A stretch of DNA of 64,000 nucleotides from PALSA-911 sp963743035 (GTDB lineage Bacteria; Pseudomonadota; Alphaproteobacteria; Acetobacterales; Acetobacteraceae): the NCBI GenBank assembly GCA_963743035.1, contig CAVUOB010000001.1, positions 62,001-126,000 on the forward strand, read 5' to 3'. Shown here in pieces: positions 9,138-18,140 of the stretch (within the stretch, counting starts at the first letter, position 1; every line of letters begins with the position of its first letter). Made by a program: the position numbers and the translations under genes. A model generated the notes under the pieces. It searched no databases. It saw only the letters and a list, made by a program, of their open reading frames with translations, and was not told where the DNA came from.

Positions 9138-10037
9138 ATGAGCGGAAGTGCCGATACCGGCCGGGCAAGCGCCGCGCGACCCGAATCGCGCCTGGGCTGG
9201 CTGGCCGCGGTGGCCGCCGCAACTGCGCGCGGCGTGGTGTCGGACCGTGTTTCCCTCGCCGCGGCCGGGTGCGCGTTCTACGCCACGCTGGCCCTGTTCC
9301 CGGCGATCGCCACCCTGGTCTTCATCTACGGCCTGGTGTTCGATCCCCGCACCGTGGAACCCCAGATGCAGGTGCTCGAGGATCTGTTGCCCGCCGCGGC
9401 GTTCCACCTGATCTCCGAGCGCGTGCACACTCTGGTCAACCATCCGCGCGGCACGCTTGGTATCGGGCTGTTCGTCAGCACCAGCATCGCGTTCTGGTCG
9501 GCAGCCACGGGCACCAAATCGATCTTCTCGGCGTTGAACATCGCCTACGCGGTGCCGGAGCGGCGCGGCATCCTGCGCTTCCAGGCGACCGCGCTGACGA
9601 TGACGCTCTGCGCCATCCTCGGCGCGGTGCTGGCGATTGCCACCCTCGTGTTCCTGCCTGTGGCGATCAGTTTCCTGGGCCTGAAATCGCACCAGGCGGC
9701 GCTGATCGACGCCGGCGGACTGATCGTCATGATGCTGTTCGTCCTGCTGACCGTGCGCCTGCTCTATCGCTTCGGCCCCTGCCGCATCGGCGACGACGGA
9801 AGCGAGATCCGTCACCGCATCGGCCCCGGCGCGTTCGTCGCAACCCTGGTTTGGCTGCTCGTCTCGGTCGTGCTGTCCTACTACGTCGCCCACATCGCGC
9901 GTTTCGACGCAACCTACGGCCCGCTCGGCGCCGTGGTCGGCCTGATGATGTGGTTCTATGCCACCGTCTACGCCGTGCTGCTCGGCGCCGAGCTCAACGC
10001 CGTGCTGGAGCGGCTTTCGCGGAAGGCGGCGCCATAG
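9138..10037 (+). CDS. YihY/BrkB-family inner-membrane protein
   Basis: 299 residues from ATG 9138, preceded by GGCGG; a GTG 39 bases upstream would add 13 residues. The N-terminus is short and polar. The body has the family features: GVVSDRVSLAAAGCAFYATLALFPAIATL, then several membrane helices, and near the end YGPLGAVVGLMMWFY followed by AVLLGAELNA. About six helices. Earlier annotated as ribonuclease BN by mistake; a role in envelope or transport has been proposed, but function is unknown. Confidence 0.88.
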   Translation: MSGSADTGRASAARPESRLGWLAAVAAATARGVVSDRVSLAAAGCAFYATLALFPAIATLVFIYGLVFDPRTVEPQMQVLEDLLPAAAFHLISERVHTLVNHPRGTLGIGLFVSTSIAFWSAATGTKSIFSALNIAYAVPERRGILRFQATALTMTLCAILGAVLAIATLVFLPVAISFLGLKSHQAALIDAGGLIVMMLFVLLTVRLLYRFGPCRIGDDGSEIRHRIGPGAFVATLVWLLVSVVLSYYVAHIARFDATYGPLGAVVGLMMWFYATVYAVLLGAELNAVLERLSRKAAP

Positions 10038-10128
10038 CCGCTCGTGTCAGCTGGATCGGACCGGCCGCAAAGCCTGCCAGTCTGGTCCCCGTGGTGGTGT
10101 ATGCGGAAATTGATTTCTGTTGCCGCTG

Positions 10129-10155
10129 TCGGGCGGGCCGAAGCGGCCCGCCCGA
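10129..10155. terminator. 12-bp perfect hairpin between convergent genes
   Basis: TCGGGCGGGCCG-AAG-CGGCCCGCCCGA. It lies about 90 bp after the BrkB-like stop and 86 bp beyond the end of the eCIS operon on the other strand, so it may end both transcripts. There is no proper U-run. Confidence 0.55.
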
Positions 10156-10240
10156 GTAGCAGTTACCAGGGATTCGAACCCCGCGGCACACGCCGACCCT
10201 ACCTCGGGCCCAAAAACGTTACGCCTCCCCGGTGCCGGGA

Positions 10241-13200
10241 TCAATGCCAATTATCCACCTGCATGCAGGCGGGGGCGGCGATCGCCTGGCGTGCCTTGTC
10301 GAATACATTGTCCGCGATCAGCCACAGATTTCCCGCCCGTGGCGCCTCGTCCACGCCGGGTTGGTAGAGTATTTGGTTCTGTATCTGTACCCCCGGCGCG
10401 GATAGCGCGGTGACCAGGATGCCGGTCGGGAAGCCGGCCAGATGGTTGCCGCGCACAATGAGTTTCTTGCCGAGATAGCCGAAGACGCGGATGCCGTCGG
10501 TCGGCAGAAACACCCCGGTGGGGTCGGTCAGATTGGCCCGGTTGGACCGGATCTCCACGCTGTCGGCGTTGCCGACGAAGATCGCGTGCCGCGCCAGCCG
10601 CCGGGCAAGCGGGGTCAGCGCGATGTCGATTACGTTATCGGCGATCAGGATCGTTCCCGCCCGGTCCGGTGCGCCCGGCGGCGGCGTCTGGTGGAAGCTC
10701 ATGCCCACGGCGATACCCTGCAGCGCGCCGGAGATCCTGTTGCCGCGGATCTGCAGGTCCTGGATCCCGCGTCCGCCGACCGCGATGGCGCGCGCGGCGG
10801 AATTCGCGTCCGGTTGGTTCAGGATATGAATGATGTCGCGAAATCCCGAAAGCTGGTCCCGCGCGGTCGCGTCGGTCAGCACTCGCGCGGCCGACGCGTT
10901 CAGGAACTGCATCAGGTCGCGATCGGTGGCGAAGCTGGCCGGCGCGTTTTGATCCAGGAAGGATTGCCAGGTGCTTTGCAGGCCGGGCAGGGAGCGGAAA
11001 GTGACGGTGCGGTTGGCGATCGTCACGGTCACGTTCGGCCGGCTTCCCGACGGAACGACGGCCGCAGCCGCCGGAGGCCCTTGTGTTGCCGCCGCGCCGC
11101 TGACGGTCGGTGGGGGTTCTGCCGCGGCGGCCCGGCCGCGGCGGCGCGGCGTCGGTGCGGCCGCAGCCACAGCCGGCGGTGCGGGGCGCACGATCGCAGG
11201 ATGCGACAGCAGCACGCTGCGCGCCATCGACAGGAACCGCGGATCCAGGATGCGTCGGGGAAACGGAATGCGGCCGCTGGAAACGATGTCATGGGCAATC
11301 TCGTTGTCCTCGATCACGGCGCGCGCGGCATGAACCACGAGGATGCCGTGCTGGAGGTCGCCGACCAGGAACTGCGAGCCGCGAATGCGCACGCTGCCAG
11401 CGCCGGTCGTGGCGTTGGCTGGCGTCGGCGTGCTCCGCACCGTGAGGCAGGCGGCGCCGCGGATGCCGGTATTCCCGGCACTGCCGCAGCTCAGGGAAAC
11501 GGTGTCCACCACCACCTCTCCGCAATCGACGAAATGCAGCGTGCCACCGATATGGTCGCGCTGATTGAACGGCTTCGTTCCCTGGCCGACCGCCGCAGGC
11601 AAGGGGTCGACGGTCGTGGTGGTGGCGGCGAGATCGCGCACCAGCACGCTGGTGCACTGGGTGAAGCTGATCACCGATTCCATCGACGTGCTGGCGAGTT
11701 TGGTGCCGAAACCCGCACCGGAGATCTTGATGTTGCCGGCGCCCTGGATCTGAACCGTGCTGGTGACGGGAAAATTGCCCACGGGAAAACAGATCTCCGC
11801 ATCCACCCCGGGTTTGGCGAACAGCGCGAGCACAGGCTGTTCCCAACCCGCGCCGGGCCGAACCACCAGGGTGCAGGGGCTGAGATCGTTGCCCGGCTGA
11901 AGGCCGGTCAGCGGGGGAAAGGAGGGACGGCAATCCGGGAGCTCTCCGCCGATCAACTGGAACTGCGTGCCATCGAAGCCCACCAGCGCCAGCTTGGCGT
12001 AATGGTGCATGATGCCGCGCGGCGGCAGCGACACGGGATTCCCCGTCGTCGGATCGGACGGCCACTCGATCTGTCCGTCGGTGACGCTGGTGCGGGTACG
12101 GGCGGGGATCAGCCAGTAGTCGCCGATCGAGAAGGTTCCGCCGGAGAACGCGACCTGGATGCCTTCCTCCAGCGCGATCGGCTGGCCGTCCGGGATAGCG
12201 ATGCCGTCGCCCAGCCCGGTTCCGGTCTCGTCCCAGCGGCGAAGTTTCGGATGCAACGTGAGATCGGCGGCGTTCTGCGGCAACGCCGCGGCCGTGGTGG
12301 TGATGACCAGGTTGGCGGAGTCGACGAACTGCACCTGCAACAATTCGCCGCGTCCGGCCAACAGTTCGGCGCGGTCGTCGATCAGTTCCACCCAGTCGCC
12401 GACCTTAAAGCCCAGGCTGTCGTCGCGCCCGGTGGTGGTGACCAGGAAGGACGGGCCGGTCACCGTCCCCGGCTGCGGATTGGCCCCGGGCACGCCGAGC
12501 ACGCCGGCGACCACCGAGCCGTTTTCCCGCGACCATTTGAAGCTGGCCGCGCCGTAGCCCCCGGCTTCATGGATCTCCACGCGGTAGAGCTGGTTTTCCA
12601 GCCGGCGATATCCGGTCTCCGGCGGCAGGATGCAGGGTAGCGGGTCCACCGCGGGCGCGCCGACGCTGGCCGTGAGCTGCCCGGGATTGGCGATCGTCGG
12701 CAGCCATCCGTCTCCGGTGGTGGCGCAGGTGAACACACCGCCGAGCCCGCCGATCCGCGCCAGCTTGACCTGCCACACCACCTGCGTGCGCACGGAGTGG
12801 TCGGGCCCGCCGAGTGCGGTTTCGCGGATCAGCGGATCGTCGAGCGCGGTGACCAGCCGTTCCCAGACATCGAGATAGACGACATAGGTGCCGGCGCCGC
12901 CCGTCAGATCCGGGCTTTGCGGCAGCGTCATGCCGGTGGGGAAGGGGCGGCTGGGCTGGGCCAGATAGGTCGCGGGATTGGGCAGGTTCCCGTTCTCGAC
13001 CAGGATGCCGTCGACATAGATGCGTCCGGTGCCGATGGTCAGGTTGCCCAATGCGTCCAGTCCGATCAGAAAGCCGGTCGATGGCGTTCCGTCCGGCAGC
13101 TGGGGAACGCCGCATTGGCCGATGACGTCGCGCGTGGTGGTGGCGGTTACGTAGGCGTCGATCGCGACCTGCTCATTCGGATCGGCATCGACCTCGACGC

Positions 13201-13273
13201 GGCCCTGCTGCATGAGCACGCGCCGGTAGTGCTTGTTATGATCGAAGGTGGCTCGGCTGAAATCGCCTTTCAT
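10241..13273 (-). CDS. DUF6519 beta-helix protein, eCIS tail tip/fibre
   Basis: 1010 residues, start ATG at 13273 after AAGGGGGAAG. The N-terminus has the DUF6519 signature: MKGDFSRATFDHNKHY then VLMQQGRVEVDADPNEQ. Residues to about 500 form structured beta-rich domains. The rest shows right-handed parallel beta-helix-type repeats (GNRISGAL, DNEIAHDI, RGNHLAGF) with an interruption rich in A/P around 640-690. Family members sit at the distal end of phage-tail-like loci. A role in target recognition or as a tail-tip enzyme is inferred. Last gene of the operon. Confidence 0.82.
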   Translation of the reverse strand: MKGDFSRATFDHNKHYRRVLMQQGRVEVDADPNEQVAIDAYVTATTTRDVIGQCGVPQLPDGTPSTGFLIGLDALGNLTIGTGRIYVDGILVENGNLPNPATYLAQPSRPFPTGMTLPQSPDLTGGAGTYVVYLDVWERLVTALDDPLIRETALGGPDHSVRTQVVWQVKLARIGGLGGVFTCATTGDGWLPTIANPGQLTASVGAPAVDPLPCILPPETGYRRLENQLYRVEIHEAGGYGAASFKWSRENGSVVAGVLGVPGANPQPGTVTGPSFLVTTTGRDDSLGFKVGDWVELIDDRAELLAGRGELLQVQFVDSANLVITTTAAALPQNAADLTLHPKLRRWDETGTGLGDGIAIPDGQPIALEEGIQVAFSGGTFSIGDYWLIPARTRTSVTDGQIEWPSDPTTGNPVSLPPRGIMHHYAKLALVGFDGTQFQLIGGELPDCRPSFPPLTGLQPGNDLSPCTLVVRPGAGWEQPVLALFAKPGVDAEICFPVGNFPVTSTVQIQGAGNIKISGAGFGTKLASTSMESVISFTQCTSVLVRDLAATTTTVDPLPAAVGQGTKPFNQRDHIGGTLHFVDCGEVVVDTVSLSCGSAGNTGIRGAACLTVRSTPTPANATTGAGSVRIRGSQFLVGDLQHGILVVHAARAVIEDNEIAHDIVSSGRIPFPRRILDPRFLSMARSVLLSHPAIVRPAPPAVAAAAPTPRRRGRAAAAEPPPTVSGAAATQGPPAAAAVVPSGSRPNVTVTIANRTVTFRSLPGLQSTWQSFLDQNAPASFATDRDLMQFLNASAARVLTDATARDQLSGFRDIIHILNQPDANSAARAIAVGGRGIQDLQIRGNRISGALQGIAVGMSFHQTPPPGAPDRAGTILIADNVIDIALTPLARRLARHAIFVGNADSVEIRSNRANLTDPTGVFLPTDGIRVFGYLGKKLIVRGNHLAGFPTGILVTALSAPGVQIQNQILYQPGVDEAPRAGNLWLIADNVFDKARQAIAAPACMQVDNWH

Positions 13274-13293
13274 GGCTTCCCCCTTGTTGCCAT

Positions 13294-15351
13294 TCAGCTG
13301 GCGTGAATGACGCCGAACTCGAGACCGATCCGGATATACTCGGTGATCCGGAAAAGCAGATTGGCCTCCCGGCGCGGGCCGAACAGGCCGAAAAACACGC
13401 CCATTTCGTCGCCGTCTTCCGCGCCGTAGCGGATCGCGTCCGGCGCGAAATTGGCGAGCTGGGCATAGCCGGGCGCGCCAGGCTGGCGGCTGGTGAAGCT
13501 GGGCACCAGCCAGGCCACGATCCCCGCCGTGATCGCGTCCTGCGCCGCCTTGGAAAGCGCCGGGTTGGCGGCCAGCGCCTGGGCGATGGCGGCATCGACA
13601 GTGGCATCCGGCTGGCAGCGGTAACGCCGCGGCGTCAGCGATGCCGGCGGCAGGTAGCTGTAGCGCACGCATCCGTCCTGCTGTCGCGCAGAAATAGCCG
13701 TGCCGGTGAGAATGCTGTTTTCGACCAGCGGCAACTCGCGTGCCGCCAGCGTGCCGAACACCGTGCTGCGGGCGATCGACACGCTGCCGGCGGCATTTCC
13801 TGCACCTGCGGAAATGGCCGCCACGGTGTCGGATCCGGCGTCGATCACGCTGTCGGCAATGTCGATGTCGCTGTCGGCATCCACGGCGAGCGCGCCGCAG
13901 AGCGAGTGATCCACGCTCAACGATCCGCCGCCCCCGATCGGCCAGGAGAGCGGCCCGCGGATGGTGCAATGTTCGATGGCCAGGCTGAACGGCCCGGCAC
14001 CCGCCACGGTCACGCCGCCACCGATGCCGAGGCCGCGCAACGTGACGCTGGCGCCTGGCACCGCGTTGATGGTGAGCGAACCGGTGATGACCGGGCGGGC
14101 ATAATCGGCGGCGCGAATGACCAGTTGCGCGGTATCCGGTGAAAGCGCCACATCGCCCGCGAAGATGCCGCTGTCGTCGATCTCGACCACGCCGTGCGGC
14201 ACCGCCGAGAGATCGGCGGTGGCAAAATCACCGATGGTCAATGACGGGTCGGCCTCGCCCGGATCGGCGGAGCGTGCATAGGTGCCGCCGCCGTAATCGC
14301 CGCTGAAGCTGTAGGCATAGGCGGTACGGATCTCATCGCTGGCCGATGGTACCGGGGCGGCGAACACGAAGCGGCCCAGCACGGGGTCGACCGAGACGCG
14401 GATGCCGGGCGCGGTCGGCTGGGTCCATGAAGTGAGGTCGCAGATCTCGATCGCCAGCCGGTCGATCGCCGTTCCGTTCGCCTCATAGATGGTGAACACC
14501 GGCGGATCGGTGAAGAACACATAGCTCTGCGGCTGCCCGGCGGCGGCGGCCGCGCGCGCGGCCTCCAGCTCCTGGTAAAGCGGATAGCGCGGCAATGGAA
14601 ACGGCACGTTCATCTGTCCCGCCAGGGCGAACAGGTCCGCCGGGCGCGGCGGATTGACCAGCGGCACGTCTCCACCGAAGGGATCGAAGGTATACTGGTT
14701 CGGCGCCATCACGCGCGCCGTGCTGCGTTCCAGCGAGGCCGCCGTGGCCAGCGCCTGCGCGGCCCCGCCGAAGGTTGCGAGCCGCCAGACGAACAGGCCG
14801 ATATTGGGAATGTTGTAGCGTCCGCGGCCGCTGGAAATGCGCCGGACATCGGCGCTGCGCGGCGCCAGGTCGAACGCGCCGCCGATATCCAGGGCGGTGA
14901 CCGGGCTGCGCACATCGACGATCGCGTTCTGCGGACGCAGATGGTTGCGGACATACTGGGTTGTCGCCAGCCGGGTGAAGTATTCCACCGCGATCGACGG
15001 CCATCCGGTGACGTCGAAGGCGAGCTGCTCCAGCACGCCCAGGGTGCCCTTGCGCCGGCGATAGCCGATGGTGTTGGCGACCTCGGCGCGGCTGGCGCTG
15101 CCCTGTCCGGGTCCCAGCGGACGCAACGGGCGGAAGCCGATCAGCTCGCCGATATAGGGGATCACCCAAGGCTGGCAGGTTTCGATGAACTGGTCATCGT
15201 AGAGCTGGTCCAGATTGTCTTCCAGTATCTCCGCTTGCGATGCGATGACACCGAGCAGTGCCCGCAACGCGCCGCCGCCCTGCTCCTGGTCGCGCAGCCG
15301 GAACCAGGCCGGCAGAAGATTATAGATCCCGTCGGTGTCGAAGGTGATCAT
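13294..15351 (-). CDS. tail protein I-like baseplate protein fused to a beta-helix
   Basis: 685 residues. The N-terminal about 200 residues match the gpI family: LPAWFRLRDQEQGGGALRAL, FIETCQPWVIPYIGELIGFR and GYRRRKGTLGVLEQLA. The rest contains beta-helix-like repeats (VTLRGLGIGGGVTV, LAIEHCTIRGPL, IDIADSVIDAG). gpI links the baseplate wedge to tail fibres, so the fusion puts a possible receptor-binding or spacer domain directly on it. It overlaps the upstream gene by 4 bases (ATGA), showing translational coupling. Confidence 0.85.
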   Translation of the reverse strand: MITFDTDGIYNLLPAWFRLRDQEQGGGALRALLGVIASQAEILEDNLDQLYDDQFIETCQPWVIPYIGELIGFRPLRPLGPGQGSASRAEVANTIGYRRRKGTLGVLEQLAFDVTGWPSIAVEYFTRLATTQYVRNHLRPQNAIVDVRSPVTALDIGGAFDLAPRSADVRRISSGRGRYNIPNIGLFVWRLATFGGAAQALATAASLERSTARVMAPNQYTFDPFGGDVPLVNPPRPADLFALAGQMNVPFPLPRYPLYQELEAARAAAAAGQPQSYVFFTDPPVFTIYEANGTAIDRLAIEICDLTSWTQPTAPGIRVSVDPVLGRFVFAAPVPSASDEIRTAYAYSFSGDYGGGTYARSADPGEADPSLTIGDFATADLSAVPHGVVEIDDSGIFAGDVALSPDTAQLVIRAADYARPVITGSLTINAVPGASVTLRGLGIGGGVTVAGAGPFSLAIEHCTIRGPLSWPIGGGGSLSVDHSLCGALAVDADSDIDIADSVIDAGSDTVAAISAGAGNAAGSVSIARSTVFGTLAARELPLVENSILTGTAISARQQDGCVRYSYLPPASLTPRRYRCQPDATVDAAIAQALAANPALSKAAQDAITAGIVAWLVPSFTSRQPGAPGYAQLANFAPDAIRYGAEDGDEMGVFFGLFGPRREANLLFRITEYIRIGLEFGVIHAS

Positions 15352-18140
15352 GGTGCCAGCACCACCGCTGTCAGAGGTCCCGGTTGCAGGGTCAGAAGCT
15401 GCGCGCCCACCAGCCCGCCGGCACCAATTGTCGGTGCCGCCGCGACCAGCGCGTCCGGTTGCGCGCCCAGCAGGGGCGTGCCGCTATAGGCGAGGCCGTC
15501 GAGCGTCAGGGCCACCACCCCTGGGACGTCCTGCATCACCGCGATCACCTCGCTGCGATAGACCGGCTGCATGAAGTCGCGCGCGTCGAACGCAAACGCC
15601 TGCTGCACGGCAGCCTGGACGGCGGCCAGAACGGTCGGCCCGTCCAGCGTGGGGTCGGTAATGATCGTGGCGGCAATCGTGAAGGTGATCGGCGAATAGC
15701 TGCACAGCGCCACCGCGACGGTGCCGTCGCCGGCCTGCTGCATGGCGGTCAGCAGATTGCGGTATTGCGGCGTTCCCGCCAGCAACAGGGCGCCGCCGAT
15801 CCCCGCCACCGTCACGCAGGCAACATTGCGCGTGCCGTCCCATATCCAGGCCACGCGCGCCTTGGCAATCCCGGCGCTGGCGCGGGCGAAATCCTCGAAA
15901 TCCTCCAGCGACACGATCCGGTCCAGCGTACGCACGGTCACCGGCGCATTGGCCCGCGCCTGCACCAGCGTCTCCGGATCGCCGCCGCCGCTGGCGGCCA
16001 GCGGATTGCTCACGTCCTTGAGGCCGAGCGGGCGGCTCATGAGCATGCTGAGCTTGCCGGCCGCCGCCATCCCGGCCTGGCCGATGCCCTGGCGATAGGT
16101 CGCGACCACGTTGTTGACGCCCGACGGCAGCCGCGCACCGGCGCTCACCCCATCGCCGAACTGCACCCAGTTCGTGCCGGCCTGGTCGATGCTCAGCGTA
16201 TAGACCCGCTCGGTCGGGCCATGGCCGTAGAGCCAGGGCACTTCCGTCCAGGCAATCCCGTTGATGCGCACCAGCATGGTGGAGCGCGAGCCCGATGGCG
16301 TTGCCGCGCTGACATAGGTGAGCGGCGGCTGTTTCAACTGGAAGCGCTGGAACGGCTGGGTGGCGTCGCCGCTGCCCAGGATCTCCGTCCGGGTTTCGCC
16401 ATGCGTGGCCGGCGCCACGTTGCAGTTCACCGTGACCGTGCTGCGCACATAGCTGCCGTCGAGCTCGGGATCGAAGGTCAGCGTGGTGTAGCCGTCGACC
16501 AGCGACAGCGACTTGATGGCCGCCACCTCGTTTTTGGTTTCGCCCGCCTTGTCGGCACGGGTGCCGCTGATCGCCATGAGCTGACCGACCTTCAGCGATA
16601 AATACGCGCCGTCGAGCATCAGCGGCGCCGAGTTGTCGACGATATCGTCGAATGCGATTTCGGCGACCGGCAGCTCGTCTGTCTGGCCGAGGACGGCGGT
16701 GGTGCGGAACTCGAACATCGCCACGTTGTTCCAGTCCGTGTCCAGCACGATGCGCGTCACCTTGGCGGACAACATGTAGTCGCTGCGCGATACCGTGACC
16801 GCGGACAGGATCGGCGCGATTACCGTGGGCGCGGCATTGTCGGAGGATTGCAAGACCAGGAAGTCGCCAAGCACCAGCGCGGGGTAGATGGAGTTGAGAT
16901 CGAAGCTGGTGATCGGAGGGGTCTGCTGCGCGGCATTGGCGAATGTCTGGTCGTAGTAGAGGTAGTTGTAATAGTCCCAGTCCGTTGGAAAGGCCGCCGG
17001 AACCGGGGTGTAAGAGCCCGTCGGTTTTCCGGTATTGTCGACCTGTTGCACGCCTTGATTGAACCGCAGGCTGGCTGGCAGCGATGCCCAGGCCGGCGCG
17101 TTGTGGCCGAACAGCGAGGCGCGCACCTTCAGCGTGAACACCTGCAGCGGCGGGTCGGCGAACGGTGCGATCTTGCCGCGCCAGGCGTTGATCCCGGCCT
17201 CGAGCTGGTCGAGCGGCCAGGCTCGCGTGGTTGCGATCGCGACGAGGTCATTCTGGTCCTGCCACAGAAAGCCCTTGATCGAATCCCACACCAGCGTGTC
17301 GTCGATGCCTATCTGCCACGGATAGACCTGCCCCGGCGTCGTCGGGAGCGGGGCAGGGGTCGCGGAAAAATCGGACTCGAACTGCACACTCGTGGTCTGC
17401 GTGTCGGTATCGAGCGTCACCGCGGCGATGCGCTGCACGTTCTGCGTGCCGTCGCCGGAGACCAGCAGGAGGGGGTCACCGACCTGCAGATTGAGGCCCA
17501 GGCCGGTCAGCCGGACGTTGGCCGCCGCGTTCTCGCCGCCGGCATCGACCGGCAACGACATGCGCGGGGAGATCGCATTCCAGCTCGCGCGCCCGACGAT
17601 CGGGGCGATGGTCTCGAAGGTGGCCGGCAGCTGGCCGGGGTCGGGCACGCTCTGCACCTTCAGCCCCGTGTCGAGCGACACCTGCGTCGGGGCGGAGTTG
17701 GCCTGCAGCGCCGAAAGCTGCGTTCCCGGCGGCAGTTTCGGCAGCGCCACCGGCGCATCCATGATGAACGCCAGCGCCGCGCTGGCGGCGACGCCAGGGC
17801 TCGGCTTATAGCCGATCAGCCGCGCCAGCTCACCGACCGAAAGCAGCTCCGTGGCGGTGCCGAGATAGCTCTCATTGGCGATGCGCTCCTGGTAGAAGGT
17901 CAGGATGTCGCAGGCGACCGCCCAGGCATCCAGCAGGGCGATGGAGAAATCGTCGTTGCTGCGGGTATGCAGCGCCGCAAGCTCGGGCGTGGTGGACAGG
18001 GCATCGAGCATGCTGGCCTTGAACTGGGCCCAGTTCCCGACGCGATAGGCGATCGCGGCTAGGCCGGGGCGGTTGTTCAGCACCACCGGGGTTTCGGTGG
18101 TGATGCCCTCGCAGCATCCGCATGGAATGCTCGCGCTCAC
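15348..18140 (-). CDS. baseplate wedge protein, gpJ-like (second copy)
   Basis: 930 residues, putative baseplate assembly protein family (phage gpJ/T4 gp6-like). The N-terminus has a cysteine-rich MSASIPCGCCEG. The family signature follows: DDFSIALLDAWAVACDILTFYQERIANESYLGTA and LARLIGYKPSPGVAAS. The C-terminal half carries the J-like segment VRTLDRIVSLEDFEDFARASAGIAKA. It forms the wedge ring around the hub. It lies next to a paralogue at 18137-20695, and the two overlap by 4 bases. Confidence 0.87.
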   Translation of the reverse strand: MSASIPCGCCEGITTETPVVLNNRPGLAAIAYRVGNWAQFKASMLDALSTTPELAALHTRSNDDFSIALLDAWAVACDILTFYQERIANESYLGTATELLSVGELARLIGYKPSPGVAASAALAFIMDAPVALPKLPPGTQLSALQANSAPTQVSLDTGLKVQSVPDPGQLPATFETIAPIVGRASWNAISPRMSLPVDAGGENAAANVRLTGLGLNLQVGDPLLLVSGDGTQNVQRIAAVTLDTDTQTTSVQFESDFSATPAPLPTTPGQVYPWQIGIDDTLVWDSIKGFLWQDQNDLVAIATTRAWPLDQLEAGINAWRGKIAPFADPPLQVFTLKVRASLFGHNAPAWASLPASLRFNQGVQQVDNTGKPTGSYTPVPAAFPTDWDYYNYLYYDQTFANAAQQTPPITSFDLNSIYPALVLGDFLVLQSSDNAAPTVIAPILSAVTVSRSDYMLSAKVTRIVLDTDWNNVAMFEFRTTAVLGQTDELPVAEIAFDDIVDNSAPLMLDGAYLSLKVGQLMAISGTRADKAGETKNEVAAIKSLSLVDGYTTLTFDPELDGSYVRSTVTVNCNVAPATHGETRTEILGSGDATQPFQRFQLKQPPLTYVSAATPSGSRSTMLVRINGIAWTEVPWLYGHGPTERVYTLSIDQAGTNWVQFGDGVSAGARLPSGVNNVVATYRQGIGQAGMAAAGKLSMLMSRPLGLKDVSNPLAASGGGDPETLVQARANAPVTVRTLDRIVSLEDFEDFARASAGIAKARVAWIWDGTRNVACVTVAGIGGALLLAGTPQYRNLLTAMQQAGDGTVAVALCSYSPITFTIAATIITDPTLDGPTVLAAVQAAVQQAFAFDARDFMQPVYRSEVIAVMQDVPGVVALTLDGLAYSGTPLLGAQPDALVAAAPTIGAGGLVGAQLLTLQPGPLTAVVLAP

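Noticed and set aside
10155..10240. A tRNA-like T-arm on the minus strand (GGGGTTCGAATCCC) just past the eCIS operon
   Set aside because: The T-arm is canonical but no matching 5' acceptor strand, D-arm or anticodon arm fits around it. At most a tRNA fragment or an attachment-site relic; no integrase is present to support that.
13273..13969. An N-terminal extension of the DUF6519 gene of about 230 codons
   Set aside because: The extension reads through the coding region of the tail-protein-I gene in the wrong frame; the true start is the ATG at 13273 with its ribosome binding site and the MKGDFSR signature.
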